From contig NZ_CALGYW010000047.1 of assembly GCF_937934665.1 (NCBI RefSeq), forward strand, positions 1 through 17,768: a stretch of 17,768 bases of DNA, read 5' to 3'. Origin of the DNA: an uncultured Anaerococcus sp. (GTDB taxonomy: Bacteria > Bacillota > Clostridia > Tissierellales > Peptoniphilaceae). Below, piece after piece: positions 7,046-14,226 of this stretch (positions are counted from its first letter, which is position 1; each line of letters begins with the position of its first letter). Below the pieces are notes generated by a model, which ran no database searches, was not told the origin of the DNA, and saw only the letters and a list, made by a program, of their open reading frames with translations. Position numbers and translations under genes: made by a program.

Positions 7046-7771
7046 TTATGCAAAACTTTCTTGCGTCATCCGTGCTATAAGTTCGTTTATTTCTTCACTT
7101 GTTAGTTCGGATGATTTTGTCTTTCCAAAATCTCTACTTGCTTTTTCTGTTATTGTTTGGCCTGATATACCTACTTTTTTTGCAATATCTTGCATGTGTT
7201 GGATTTCTGGTCTTATATTTTTTTTGTTATTATTCTTTTTATAATTGTTTTTATTTTGATAGGCTGGATAAACCACTTCCCATTTATTTTTTGATTTTAT
7301 ATAGCCTTCAATTTCTACATATTTGATTTTTCTATCGTCATCATAATTTATGCTTTTTACTCTATATTTTTTTAAGTTCCGGTCTTTTTTGGTATTTATT
7401 TTTGTATCGCTTCTAACCCATATAATAGGAGCTGTATATAGTTCTCTACCTATACCAAGGTTAAAACAAGCCCTTTTAAATGAATCACTAGCTCTACCTT
7501 TTTCAGCTTCTGAAAAGCTTTCTGTGCCGACGTCTTGTTTTACTATCCAACACTCTTTTTCATCGTCATAGATAGATACATTGCAAAATAATTGTCCATT
7601 TATAACTTCATGTGTTCTTTGCCAACCCGTTATTCCTAATGTTTCATCTAGGATTTTCATATCGCATCTTGCATCTTTGTATAGAAGTAACATTGCACTT
7701 TGTAGATCGTGACTTGTATGACTGATTCTCACTTCTATTTCATCTGCTTTTAAAAGCCTAAATTCTTTCAT
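7046..7771 (-). CDS. Rad52/Sak-like single-strand annealing recombinase
   Basis: The 241-aa protein matches the Rad52/Rad22-type phage annealing family: LLLYKDARCDMKILDETLGITGWQR, a HEVINGQLFCNVSIYD strand pair, DVGTESFSEAEKGRASDSFKRA, and FNLGIGRELYTAPIIW (within residues 25-120). It would anneal complementary single strands, working with SSB in phage recombination. After a Lys/Asn-rich linker, a C-terminal helical segment (QTITEKASRDFGKTKSSELT) may be a partner-binding module. The start overlaps the Gp157 gene as ATGA. Gp157-annealase-initiator-SSB is a familiar siphophage order. Confidence 0.85.
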   Translation of the reverse strand: MKEFRLLKADEIEVRISHTSHDLQSAMLLLYKDARCDMKILDETLGITGWQRTHEVINGQLFCNVSIYDDEKECWIVKQDVGTESFSEAEKGRASDSFKRACFNLGIGRELYTAPIIWVRSDTKINTKKDRNLKKYRVKSINYDDDRKIKYVEIEGYIKSKNKWEVVYPAYQNKNNYKKNNNKKNIRPEIQHMQDIAKKVGISGQTITEKASRDFGKTKSSELTSEEINELIARMTQESFA

Positions 7772-8238
7772 CTTATTCTCACACTTTCAGTTTGTATTAG
7801 TTCCGCATAGTCGACTTCTAGACCTTCTTTTATATCTTCTTTTAGGCTTGCCTTATCTAGTTGTCTTATAGTTTTAAAGTATTTATCAGGTATCTTTTCC
7901 TCATTTTTAACAACTAATTTCGCTGGATTTTTTTGTATTGCTATTGTGAAAAGTGGAGTTTGAACTTTCTTTTTATCGGTCATTTGAAGATTATTAAATA
8001 GATATTCTTCTATTCTTTTTATCTTGTTTTCATACGTTTTTCTTTTAGCTTGCAATCTTTTTTCTTCTAGCTTTACCGCTTCTATATCTCCTTTAATTGA
8101 TCTAATAAGTTTTGCTAGGTTTTCAGCTTTTAAGTCAAAAGCATCGTCTATAACCTTTAGGGCCTTTTCAAATTCTGGCCCTTCAAGGTCTGCATCTAAT
8201 AATGAATTGTAACTTTGTGATATTTCATATAATTTCAT
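7768..8238 (-). CDS. Siphovirus Gp157 family protein
   Basis: This 156-aa protein matches the Gp157 family: MKLYEISQSYNSLLD at the N-terminus, a long coiled coil (EAVKLEEKRLQAKRKTYENKIKRIEEYLFN), then TPLFTIAIQKNPAKLVV and IPDKYF at the C-terminus. Family members accompany phage recombination genes; a role in resistance to phage infection was suggested from the Streptococcus thermophilus phage Sfi21 protein, but the mechanism is unclear. It overlaps neighbours by 1 and 4 nt. Confidence 0.85.
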   Translation of the reverse strand: MKLYEISQSYNSLLDADLEGPEFEKALKVIDDAFDLKAENLAKLIRSIKGDIEAVKLEEKRLQAKRKTYENKIKRIEEYLFNNLQMTDKKKVQTPLFTIAIQKNPAKLVVKNEEKIPDKYFKTIRQLDKASLKEDIKEGLEVDYAELIQTESVRIR

Positions 8239-8549
8239 TAAAAAGCCACCTTTCCGTCTTCTTCTAACTTGATTTCTGATTGATAAATATTGTCCATCTC
8301 GTTCCGATATTCCATATCTTCAATAATTTTGTCGGCTTTTACACCAATTTCTTTCATATATTCAAAATCTTTTTGATCTTCTGGTAATACCGTTTTATCT
8401 ATAATAATCTCATCTGACTTTGTAGTCTCATTGTGATAGCCCATATTTGTTCTAATCGCATCTTCAAAACCGCCTAAGTTTTCAACTTCTTCTGGACTAA
8501 TATTCATTACATATTCTCTATATACAACTGTTCTAACTTGAATTCTCAT
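8238..8549 (-). CDS. Hypothetical phage protein (103 aa)
   Basis: No family recognised. An N-terminal beta strand (MRIQVRTVVYREYVMN) is followed by an acidic helical region. It overlaps the stop of the upstream gene (ATGA) and the start of the Gp157 gene (TAATG), so all three are probably translated together. Confidence 0.65.
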   Translation of the reverse strand: MRIQVRTVVYREYVMNISPEEVENLGGFEDAIRTNMGYHNETTKSDEIIIDKTVLPEDQKDFEYMKEIGVKADKIIEDMEYRNEMDNIYQSEIKLEEDGKVAF

Positions 8550-8743
8550 TCATAAACCTCCCAATTCTCAACTTCTACTGCTGAATCCCAATCTATATCA
8601 ATCAAATTTGCATCAAAGTCAACCATGTCAGCCGTAGGTATTTCCCTTAAAGCTGCATCAATAACATCTTGATCATTACTTTCTATATTTACTGGTAAAG
8701 TCGCCTTAAATGTTATAGGGACTGTAAATTTTACATTTATCAT
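8546..8743 (-). CDS. Hypothetical phage protein (65 aa)
   Basis: Acidic small protein with N-terminal strands (INVKFTVPITFKATLPVNIE) and an acidic end (VEVENWEVYE); no family recognised. The fold looks like a partner of the next gene's product, which has a similar strand-then-acidic layout. A GGAGG-like site lies before the ATG at 8743. Confidence 0.65.
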   Translation of the reverse strand: MINVKFTVPITFKATLPVNIESNDQDVIDAALREIPTADMVDFDANLIDIDWDSAVEVENWEVYE

Positions 8744-8757
8744 TAATCCTCCAATTT

Positions 8758-8958
8758 TTAAGAATAAATTGTTTTTACAAGTTGTCTGGACCTTTTTTCT
8801 AGTTCTTGATCTAATAGATAAAATTCTTCGTCATTATCTCTATTTAAACCTCTTATTTCTCCCATTTTTAAAAGAGCAATTATAAAACCTATATCAAATT
8901 CTTTAATTATGTGTACTTTTTCTATTAAAGTTTTATTATTTAAATCAAATATATTCAT
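8758..8958 (-). CDS. Hypothetical phage protein (66 aa)
   Basis: Small helical protein, no family recognised (MNIFDLNNKTLIEKVHIIKE to KRSRQLVKTIYS). The ATG at 8958 follows AAAGGAAAAATAA. The gene is in the operon between a 273-nt partly non-coding stretch and the 8743 gene. Confidence 0.55.
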   Translation of the reverse strand: MNIFDLNNKTLIEKVHIIKEFDIGFIIALLKMGEIRGLNRDNDEEFYLLDQELEKRSRQLVKTIYS

Positions 8959-9041
8959 TTATTTTTCCTTTAATTTCTGATATACTTATTTATAAAGAAT
9001 GATGCTTTTTTCCCAATTCGGCACATTCTTTTTTCTTTTGT

Positions 9042-9209
9042 CTATAAGTCTTTAGCAAGTTCATAACCCCAAGTATCTACTCTTGTCATAAATTCTTTTT
9101 TCTTTGCTTCTCTTTCATCAATCCTCCTTTGATCTCTTTCTGCTTTAGCCTTCATTCTTTCGCTTCTTGTAACTTTTTTCTTGTTGTTTTTTAATAATTT
9201 TTCAATCAT
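9042..9209 (-). CDS. Hypothetical 55-aa basic coiled-coil protein
   Basis: A small ORF with a strong AAAGGAG site 6 nt before the ATG at 9209. It is very basic and helical in its first 40 residues (KKKVTRSERMKAKAERDQRR), ending VDTWGYELAKDL. Function unknown. The remaining 83 nt to the next gene hold no convincing ORF or hairpin. Confidence 0.6.
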   Translation of the reverse strand: MIEKLLKNNKKKVTRSERMKAKAERDQRRIDEREAKKKEFMTRVDTWGYELAKDL

Positions 9210-9231
9210 TTTCTATCTCCTTTTATTTAAA

Positions 9232-9453
9232 TTATTTAAAAAAACTTTGTTTGCCCTCTATGCACCTTATCAAGGCCTGCCTATCAATCATGTAGTAATA
9301 TCTTTCGTTATCTTCAAATTTTTTATAAGCTTTTCCAAAACTACATATATCAGCCCTTAACATTGATCTAAGAATATCCTCATTAAGTCCCGATATAGCC
9401 ATTCCACCAATTTCTGATATAGCTTCTTCTACAGATATAATAAGTTTCTCCAT
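9232..9453 (-). CDS. Small putative DNA-binding protein (possibly excisionase-like)
   Basis: The 73-aa protein begins IISVEEAISEIGG, which resembles the first helix of excisionase/MerR-like winged helices, and ends with YYYMIDRQALIRCIEGKQ, like the wing and last helix of such domains. AAAGGAG precedes the ATG. Position among early regulatory genes fits an Xis or a small regulator, but the match is weak and the recognition helix is not canonical. Confidence 0.5.
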   Translation of the reverse strand: MEKLIISVEEAISEIGGMAISGLNEDILRSMLRADICSFGKAYKKFEDNERYYYMIDRQALIRCIEGKQSFFK

Positions 9454-9471
9454 AAACCACTCCTTTCTTGG

Positions 9472-9966
9472 TTAACTTTCCTTAACCTCCTTTATCTTTC
9501 TGTATCTTTCATTTACTTTTTCATGTGTAAAATCTATAACTCCATCATCTATAGCTTGTAAGATGTGTTTGTAGTCCCTTCTTTTTGTACTGCCTGCTGC
9601 CTTATATCCAATCCCTTTTATTGCTTCATAGCCCCAAGCATAGGCTATATTTCTTTTACTTTGGTTGTCATAGTCACCGCCTAAGACTGTTTTTACAATC
9701 GCTTTAACCTTGTTTCTGATGATTTTATCTTCAAAAGCTTCTATTCTAACTTCTTCTTTTAAGTCCCTAACGTCAGATTCTACCTTTGCCATTTTTTGCT
9801 CTTGTACTGCCATTCTTGCAGCTGTGTCTTGTATGGTTACTCCCATCTGATTTTGTGTCATAACTAAAACTTTTATAGCATCTTCAAGACTTACATTTTC
9901 TAAATTGTTATTTAATATCATTGGATTGTTTACACTTTTATTTTGTCTGTTATTAATTTCTGTCAT
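9472..9966 (-). CDS. ORF6C-like phage regulatory protein
   Basis: The 164-aa protein has an N-terminal disordered/coiled-coil half (MAVQEQKMAKVESDVRDLKEEV, about residues 52-73) and a C-terminal half resembling the ORF6C domain (KVKAIVKTVLGGDYDNQSKR, then AYAWGYEAIKGIGYKA and KHILQAIDDGVIDF). ORF6C usually forms the C-terminus of phage antirepressors; here there is no N-terminal Bro or AntA domain, so an accessory regulatory role is more likely than a full antirepressor. It begins 3 nt before the end of the DUF3102 gene region. Confidence 0.6.
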   Translation of the reverse strand: MTEINNRQNKSVNNPMILNNNLENVSLEDAIKVLVMTQNQMGVTIQDTAARMAVQEQKMAKVESDVRDLKEEVRIEAFEDKIIRNKVKAIVKTVLGGDYDNQSKRNIAYAWGYEAIKGIGYKAAGSTKRRDYKHILQAIDDGVIDFTHEKVNERYRKIKEVKES

Positions 9967-9969
9967 TTT

Positions 9970-10860
9970 TTACTCCTTAAAATTTTCTTCTACGTTCTTG
10001 TATAGTTGTTCACTAAAGTCTCTTAAGTATTTGATTGACTCCAAAAATAGCTTCTTGTTTCTTGCCGGCAACTCATCTATATATTCAGTTAGATATAAAA
10101 GCCCTCCTACATCTTTGATAAATCCAGCTATCCTATAATGAAAGCCCGATACATCTTCAACAATTTTTTGTTGTGCCTGTTCTGCTTCCAATTGACTTAT
10201 TGCTTCCATTTTCTTGTTCTTTTCGATAAACAACTTGTCTTTTAATTTCCTGTTGTCCTCTTCAAGCTTTTCAAGCTCTTTTTTTATAGTCTTGTAATCC
10301 TCCGGCACCACCTCTTTTATAACTTCTTTTTCAATAATTTCGGGATCTCTATTCCTTTCTAAAAGAAGTTCTCCCTCCGCTCTTGACCTTTTGTCTTGTT
10401 CTTCTTTTATTTGTTCTTCTTTATAGGTTAGTGCAAACTTTGCAGCCTTTAACTCTTCGCTTATTTCTCTTTTTTCTTCTTCATTTTTTCTCAAGCTTTC
10501 TTTATATTCCTTGATTTCCTCTTGTAATTGTCTTGTAGTGAGACTTTCCACATCGTGTTTTTCTATAAAGTCGTCTCTTTCTTCTTCATCTTTTATGCTT
10601 GTCAAGGCTAACACTTTGCTAAAGTTCAAATCCGAAATTGTTTTCGGGTTTGAAAAACTATTGCTTACTTTTATCAGTTGTTGAGTAGTTCTTTCCGAAT
10701 ATCCAAGATTATCCTTAACCCGGTTAAGCCAGTTGCCATGTCCTACCTGTTCTTTTGCTTGATTAAGCCTTTTGCCTATTTCCCAATAAGAAACAACCGC
10801 TTGATTTTCAAAAAACTTTATTTCAGATACAATCTGATCCAGACTTACCAATTCATTCAT
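9970..10860 (-). CDS. DUF3102 phage protein
   Basis: I place the start at 10860 (MNELVSLDQ), where AAGGAG lies 6 nt upstream; the frame extends five codons further, but that ATG overlaps the ribosome site itself. Residues 1-100 match DUF3102: VVSYWEIGKRLNQAKEQVGHGNWLNRV, then LGYSERTTQQLIKVS. A coiled coil follows over about residues 110-230 (KEYKESLRKNEEEKREISEE onward), and a C-terminal helical region. The family is common in phage early regions and of unknown function; the N-terminus looks like a DNA-binding or ParB-like helical module. It is head-to-head with the DUF2513 gene. Confidence 0.8.
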   Translation of the reverse strand: MNELVSLDQIVSEIKFFENQAVVSYWEIGKRLNQAKEQVGHGNWLNRVKDNLGYSERTTQQLIKVSNSFSNPKTISDLNFSKVLALTSIKDEEERDDFIEKHDVESLTTRQLQEEIKEYKESLRKNEEEKREISEELKAAKFALTYKEEQIKEEQDKRSRAEGELLLERNRDPEIIEKEVIKEVVPEDYKTIKKELEKLEEDNRKLKDKLFIEKNKKMEAISQLEAEQAQQKIVEDVSGFHYRIAGFIKDVGGLLYLTEYIDELPARNKKLFLESIKYLRDFSEQLYKNVEENFKE

Positions 10861-10909
10861 TCTTTCTCCTTTCATTATTAGTTGATATAATCACCTTAGG
10901 AGGTAATTT
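10861..10909. promoter_or_regulatory. Divergent promoter/RBS region of DUF3102 and DUF2513 genes
   Basis: Only 49 nt separate the two start codons. For the rightward gene a TATAAT lies at 10886-10891, followed by TTAGGAGG before the ATG; the -35 region (10863-10868) is poor and overlaps the leftward ribosome site. This stretch is visibly similar to 11439-11488 (shared TCTCCTTTCAT, TATAATC, GGAGG). Confidence 0.5.
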
Positions 10910-11287
10910 ATGAAACTTAATTATGATGCAATACGCTATTTATTAATCTTCTTAGAAGATAATCAAGGATATAATCAACCTATTTTTATAGAAGATATTC
11001 CTAACAAATCTTTTGATGTAGAAGACATTCGATATTCTGCAGAAAAACTCATAGAAGCAGAAATCTTATTAGGTAGTGTTTCTCACTATGTTGATGGTGA
11101 TACAGCGATTCTTATTAATTCTATTTCTTGGGAAGGTCATCAATTTCTAGCACAAATTAAAAATGATAATAACCGGGAACGAATCAAAGAAAACCTTAAA
11201 AAATTAGGTATACAGTCCATCAAATCTATCACTCAAATAGCGACAATGTTAACAACCGAATATATTAAAAATCAGTTAAAAATATAA
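10910..11287 (+). CDS. DUF2513 protein (rightward cargo gene)
   Basis: The 125-aa protein matches DUF2513: MKLNYDAIRYLLIFLEDNQGYN, a middle with EDIRYSAEKLIEAEIL, YVDGDTAILINSISWEGHQFL and a C-terminal helix ending ATMLTTEYIKNQL. The layout resembles a winged-helix domain, and the family is widespread in phage and integrative elements; function unknown. It lies on the opposite strand from the surrounding early genes, with its own TATAAT and AGGAGG, and its last 23 nt overlap the end of the convergent 57-aa gene. Expression in the lysogen is likely but inferred. Confidence 0.8.
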   Translation: MKLNYDAIRYLLIFLEDNQGYNQPIFIEDIPNKSFDVEDIRYSAEKLIEAEILLGSVSHYVDGDTAILINSISWEGHQFLAQIKNDNNRERIKENLKKLGIQSIKSITQIATMLTTEYIKNQLKI

Positions 11288-11438
11288 TTTTATCTTTTGG
11301 TATAGAAAGTTCCATATTTAATTTAATAAACGGACCTTCATTTTCTGTATAGGAAAAATCTTTTATATATGGGATTTCTATGCCATTAATTTTTATAGTT
11401 GTTTTATTTTTTTGTTTTATTATTTTTATTTCGTTCAC
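11265..11438 (-). CDS. Hypothetical 57-aa phage protein
   Basis: I choose the GTG at 11438 (VNEIKIIKQKNKTTIKINGI), with GGAGAGAGA directly upstream, over the ATG 15 nt earlier that overlaps the ribosome site. The protein is beta-rich (TTIKINGIEIPYIKDFSY, then PFIKLNMELSI), like small phage proteins of unknown function. It converges on the DUF2513 gene with a 23-nt overlap. Confidence 0.6.
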   Translation of the reverse strand: MNEIKIIKQKNKTTIKINGIEIPYIKDFSYTENEGPFIKLNMELSIPKDKIIFLTDF

Positions 11439-11488
11439 TCTCTCTCCTTTCATCTTTCTGGTATAATCTCCATATAAGGAGGATTAAC
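11439..11488. promoter_or_regulatory. Divergent promoter/RBS region of the 57-aa and DUF4145 genes
   Basis: TATAAT at 11462-11467 and AAGGAGG before the ATG at 11489 serve the rightward gene; the leftward ribosome site (AAAGGAGAGAGA) lies in the same 50 nt. The element resembles the divergent region at 10861-10909 in sequence and layout. Confidence 0.5.
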
Positions 11489-12163
11489 ATGAATTTAAAA
11501 GATACCGTTCCTAAAAATATAGATAATATTACTTACGACATTCCAACCATTTGCCCCCATTGTCATCAAAAAATGATGCCCATTATATTAGAAAAATCTA
11601 TTATGCATTCAGATGCATTTGGAAACACCAAGCAAGCTCTTTTGGTTCAATGTCAATATTGCGGCGAATATTTCGCCCTATCCTATAAAATCAAATTCAT
11701 TGCAACATCTAGAAAATATGTTACTGAGTACATTCCATATACGTATTCATATGATCCAAACCTCGTAATTCCAGATGAGATAAGCTCATTCTCCAAAGAT
11801 TTCAAAGAAATCTACAGACAATCCTTGATTGCGGAACACTATAAACTTAATCAAATTGCAGGTATTGGATATCGCAAAGCCACAGAATTTCTTGTCAAAG
11901 ACTTTCTCATAAACCATAAGAAAATGGATAAAGATAAAACCTCTAAATTACCATTAAAACAAGCTATAGAAAGACTTAATAGCCAAAAAATCATTAACCT
12001 TGGTTTAGCCACTACCTATCTAGGAAATGACGAAGCACATTACACAAGAAAACATAATGATAGGGATATTAATGATCTAAAAAAACTTCTTAATGCTTTA
12101 GTTTACTACCTATCTTTAGAGGTTATATCTAGTGAAGCATCATCTATAATTGATGAAAATTGA
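11489..12163 (+). CDS. DUF4145 protein with N-terminal zinc ribbon (rightward cargo gene)
   Basis: The start is the ATG at 11489, 7 nt after AAGGAGG; a longer frame would add a hydrophobic stretch that overlaps the divergent promoter and lacks a ribosome site. Residues 22-58 hold two CxxC pairs (CPHC and CQYC), a zinc ribbon. Residues 120-205 match DUF4145: GIGYRKATEFLVKDFL, a loop, LGLATTYLGNDEAHYTR and DINDLKKLLNALVYYL. DUF4145 proteins are common in mobile elements, sometimes fused to restriction-type nuclease domains, so a defence or exclusion role is possible but only inferred. Its final 58 nt overlap a convergent leftward gene. Confidence 0.8.
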   Translation: MNLKDTVPKNIDNITYDIPTICPHCHQKMMPIILEKSIMHSDAFGNTKQALLVQCQYCGEYFALSYKIKFIATSRKYVTEYIPYTYSYDPNLVIPDEISSFSKDFKEIYRQSLIAEHYKLNQIAGIGYRKATEFLVKDFLINHKKMDKDKTSKLPLKQAIERLNSQKIINLGLATTYLGNDEAHYTRKHNDRDINDLKKLLNALVYYLSLEVISSEASSIIDEN

Positions 12164-12342
12164 TCTAAGGGATCAAAACTTCCTAAACTCTCCCCACTTT
12201 CCAAGTAATATTCTTTAACTTCTCTATTAAATTCTTTAAAGTCGCTTTTTATTTGATATGTCACCTCTACCAAAGAGGTGATTTTTATTCCCTTTGGAAC
12301 TAATTCATTACCTAACCTCTTGTCTATTTTTTTTAATTTCAT
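12106..12342 (-). CDS. Hypothetical 78-aa phage protein
   Basis: An AAAGGAG precedes the ATG at 12342, and the frame is the first after the Cro-like gene, so it is probably real even though 58 nt overlap the DUF4145 gene in antisense. The protein has a basic start (MKLKKIDKRLGNELVPKGIK), a strand-rich middle (LVEVTYQIKSDF) and an acidic, Ser-rich tail. No family recognised. Confidence 0.6.
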   Translation of the reverse strand: MKLKKIDKRLGNELVPKGIKITSLVEVTYQIKSDFKEFNREVKEYYLESGESLGSFDPLDQFSSIIDDASLDITSKDR

Positions 12343-12380
12343 TGTTACTCCTTTCTACTAACAACTACATTTATTACAAA

Positions 12381-12629
12381 TCATTGTTGTAAATGATTAT
12401 CTATTAAATCTTTTTTACACGTATTAATTGTATTTTTCTTTAAAAAAATATCGTCTAATCCTACACCAAAATATTCCGCTATTTTTTTTGCTGTTTTCAA
12501 GTTGGTGCTTGCTCCATTTTCAATACTGCTTAAAGTTTGTTGTGTTATACCTATATCTTTTGCCATTTCACTTTGATTAACCCCTTTAATGACTCTATAG
12601 ATTTTTATATTATTAGTTATAATAATCAC
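12381..12629 (-). CDS. Cro-like HTH (XRE) regulator
   Basis: The 82-aa protein has a clean XRE helix-turn-helix: YRVIKGVNQSEMAKDIGIT, QQTLSSIENGASTNLKTAKK and IAEYFGVGLDDIF. It is the first leftward gene, divergent from the CI-like repressor, so it is most likely the Cro-type switch protein. The start is uncertain: a GTG at 12629 is in frame but merges with the AGAGGTGATT that looks like a ribosome site for an ATG that is not there; an ATT or ATA just after it would have better spacing. The short tail (NTINTCKKDLIDNHLQQ) is unusual. Confidence 0.8.
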   Translation of the reverse strand: MIIITNNIKIYRVIKGVNQSEMAKDIGITQQTLSSIENGASTNLKTAKKIAEYFGVGLDDIFLKKNTINTCKKDLIDNHLQQ

Positions 12630-12651
12630 CTCTTTTCTTATCTTTAATTAA

Positions 12652-12680
12652 ATTATACAAGTTTTAATTGTGATTGTCAA
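12652..12680 (-). promoter_or_regulatory. Early leftward promoter (PR-like)
   Basis: On the minus strand, a perfect TTGACA (12675-12680) and perfect TATAAT (12652-12657) are separated by exactly 17 nt. It drives the Cro-like gene and, by read-through, the whole leftward early block. The -10 overlaps a repressor-type half-site (ACTTGT on the minus strand). Confidence 0.85.
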
Positions 12681-12740
12681 GTATTTTTTTAAATATTACT
12701 TGTATTTTAGTACTAATACCGATATTACTTGTTGTATAAT
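12657..12740. promoter_or_regulatory. Lysis-lysogeny operator region and repressor promoter
   Basis: Between the divergent switch genes, ATATTACTTGT occurs as a perfect direct repeat at 12693-12703 and 12722-12732. The half-site ACTTGT recurs inverted at 12657-12662 over the leftward -10. Between the direct repeats lies a 10-bp palindrome TTAGTACTAA (12707-12716). A TATAAT at 12735-12740 is the likely -10 for the rightward repressor gene; no good -35 is seen. These are probable binding sites for the CI-like and Cro-like proteins; which protein binds which is not known. Confidence 0.6.
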
Positions 12741-12780
12741 ACCGTTTTTAATTGTAACATACAGGTAAAGGAGGTGTCTA

Positions 12781-13428
12781 ATGGTAGATATTAAAGATAA
12801 AATAAGAGATTTAAGAAAAGAACACAATTATACCCAGGAAGAAGTTGCATATAAAATAGGCCTTTCGACTTCTGCATATGGATATTATGAGCAAGGCAGA
12901 ACCACTCCACCACTTGATAAACTAAAACAACTAGCACACTTATACAATATAAGCATATCTGAATTAACTGGCGAGCCTATAGATAAAATAGAAATGATAG
13001 GAAAAGCAACATCTATGAAAAGATATCCCTTTGTTGAATATCCTATATCAGCAGGAAGTCCAAGAAATATTGAAGGCATTAAAAATCTTCAACACCTTGA
13101 TGTTCCCGACTATATTTTAGGCAAATATTCAGAGTCAAAAGATATTTATTTTATGAGGGTAAACGGTGAGTCAATGAATAAAATAATTCCCGATGATTCG
13201 CTAATTGGAGTTCAAAGAAATATAGACTTACAGTCTTTAAAACAAGGCGATATTGTAATTTATAGAACCTCCGCATATGAATATTCGGTAAAACGTTTTT
13301 ATACTAACGATGAATACATAATTTTTAAACCTTTTTCAACTAACCCAGCTTATAAAGATAAAATTTTTAGCAAAGATGATGAAGTTGAAATTTTAGGAAA
13401 AGTTATTTTGTATTCTGTTATTTTGTAA
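12781..13428 (+). CDS. CI-type phage repressor with S24 (LexA-like) autoprotease domain
   Basis: Residues 1-63 form an XRE helix-turn-helix (LRKEHNYTQEEVAYKIGLST, AYGYYEQGRTTPPLDKLKQL). Residues 84-215 are an S24 peptidase domain: an Ala91-Gly92 cleavage site in PISAGSPRN, the catalytic Ser131 in NGESMNKIIPDD, and the general-base Lys171 in YSVKRFY. The protein would hold the phage in lysogeny and self-cleave when RecA is activated by DNA damage, so this phage is probably SOS-inducible. A strong AAAGGAGGTG precedes the ATG. It is followed with an overlapping stop/ribosome site by the lipoprotein gene, so both are made in the lysogen. Confidence 0.92.
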   Translation: MVDIKDKIRDLRKEHNYTQEEVAYKIGLSTSAYGYYEQGRTTPPLDKLKQLAHLYNISISELTGEPIDKIEMIGKATSMKRYPFVEYPISAGSPRNIEGIKNLQHLDVPDYILGKYSESKDIYFMRVNGESMNKIIPDDSLIGVQRNIDLQSLKQGDIVIYRTSAYEYSVKRFYTNDEYIIFKPFSTNPAYKDKIFSKDDEVEILGKVILYSVIL

Positions 13429-13442
13429 TGAAAGGAGAAAAA

Positions 13443-14108
13443 ATGAAAATCAAAAAAGTTGTTATTTGTGCATTAGCTTTAGGAGTTTTAGCAGGTTGTG
13501 GTGACAAAGAAGAAACCAAAGAGGAAGCAGTCGCTATTGAATCAAGTGTGCAACAAGAAGAAGTTGCTACTTCAAAAGAAGAACCTCAAACAATAATGAA
13601 TGAGCAACCAGTGCAAGAAGAAGTAGCTGACGAAACAAAAGATCCAAATTTTATTCCAGAATATAACCAAGTTATAGAACCAGTAACACAAACAATACAA
13701 GCAGGGCCAGGAAATAATGAAGAAGAGAATTATTTTAACATAAATGGACTTATAGGCGACTATAAACAGATAGGCGATGCTTTTATTGTAGATCACGAGT
13801 ATGAACCAGACAAGAAAATATTAATAATACCAGTAAACGTTGTAAATAAATTTGATAAACCATCTGATATATCAACTCTTACCATAGCTGAATTCAACCT
13901 TATACAAGAAGATGATAACAGTGTCTATAAGTGTACACAAACAGGATATTTACCAGATGAATATAAAAATGATTATACTGTAAAAATAAAAATTGGTGGA
14001 AATCTAGATTATTATATGGGATTTGAATTTGAGCATGAAGATCTAGACTTTAAATTAGTCAGTGGACTAGGCGATCATATTGTATTTGCAAATTTTATAA
14101 ACAATTAA
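13443..14108 (+). CDS. Lysogeny-module lipoprotein (DUF4352/DUF5067-like)
   Basis: I start at 13443 (MKIKKVVICALALGVLAGCG), with AAAGGAG 5 nt upstream; an in-frame ATG at 13428 overlaps that site. A basic and hydrophobic signal ends in the lipobox LAGC with the modified Cys at 19. A Glu-rich linker (20-85) precedes a C-terminal beta domain (ILIIPVNVVNKFDKPSDIST, then IAEFNLIQEDDN and GGNLDYYMGFEFE) resembling the immunoglobulin-like DUF4352/DUF5067 group. It would be anchored outside the cell membrane. Being co-transcribed with the repressor, it should be expressed in lysogens; positionally it parallels the superinfection-exclusion lipoprotein Ltp of phage TP-J34, though I see no sequence likeness to that protein. 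Confidence 0.75.
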   Translation: MKIKKVVICALALGVLAGCGDKEETKEEAVAIESSVQQEEVATSKEEPQTIMNEQPVQEEVADETKDPNFIPEYNQVIEPVTQTIQAGPGNNEEENYFNINGLIGDYKQIGDAFIVDHEYEPDKKILIIPVNVVNKFDKPSDISTLTIAEFNLIQEDDNSVYKCTQTGYLPDEYKNDYTVKIKIGGNLDYYMGFEFEHEDLDFKLVSGLGDHIVFANFINN

Positions 14109-14117
14109 ACAAAAAAA

Positions 14118-14153
14118 GAGACCCTAAAAGTTTTGGTTGATGATTAGGATCTC
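14118..14153. terminator. Hairpin after the lipoprotein gene
   Basis: GAGA and CCTAA (14118-14127) pair with TTAGG and TCTC (14144-14153) around a 16-nt loop with one mismatch. Seven A precede it, so its U-tract is on the minus strand; on the plus strand there is no T-run, so it would at most slow or attenuate repressor-operon transcription. Confidence 0.4.
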
Positions 14154-14164
14154 CAATAAAGAAT

Positions 14165-14203
14165 TATAGTACAAGGTACTATTCATGTACTATTGTACCA
14201 CTT
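14165..14203. promoter_or_regulatory. GTAC-rich inverted repeats before the integrase
   Basis: A cluster of GTAC-centred inverted repeats (AGTACAAGGTACT at 14168-14180; GTACAA and TTGTAC around it) lies just upstream of the integrase ribosome site. The stretch 14185-14203 is, in inverted orientation, almost the same as 15525-15542 on the other side of the integrase (AAGTGGTACA, then TAGTACAT). It may be an integrase or Xis binding site or an operator controlling int. Confidence 0.4.
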
Positions 14204-14226
14204 TTTATATTAAAAAGGAGGTATAA

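Noticed and set aside
8985..9041. 18-codon minus-strand ORF (MCRIGKKASFF...) between 8958 and 9042
   Set aside because: Only a weak purine-rich upstream sequence and no conservation clue; too short to support.
11399..11488. N-terminal extension of the DUF4145 gene that would look like a signal peptide
   Set aside because: It overlaps the divergent control region and the antisense start of the 57-aa gene; an AAGGAGG fixes the start at 11489.
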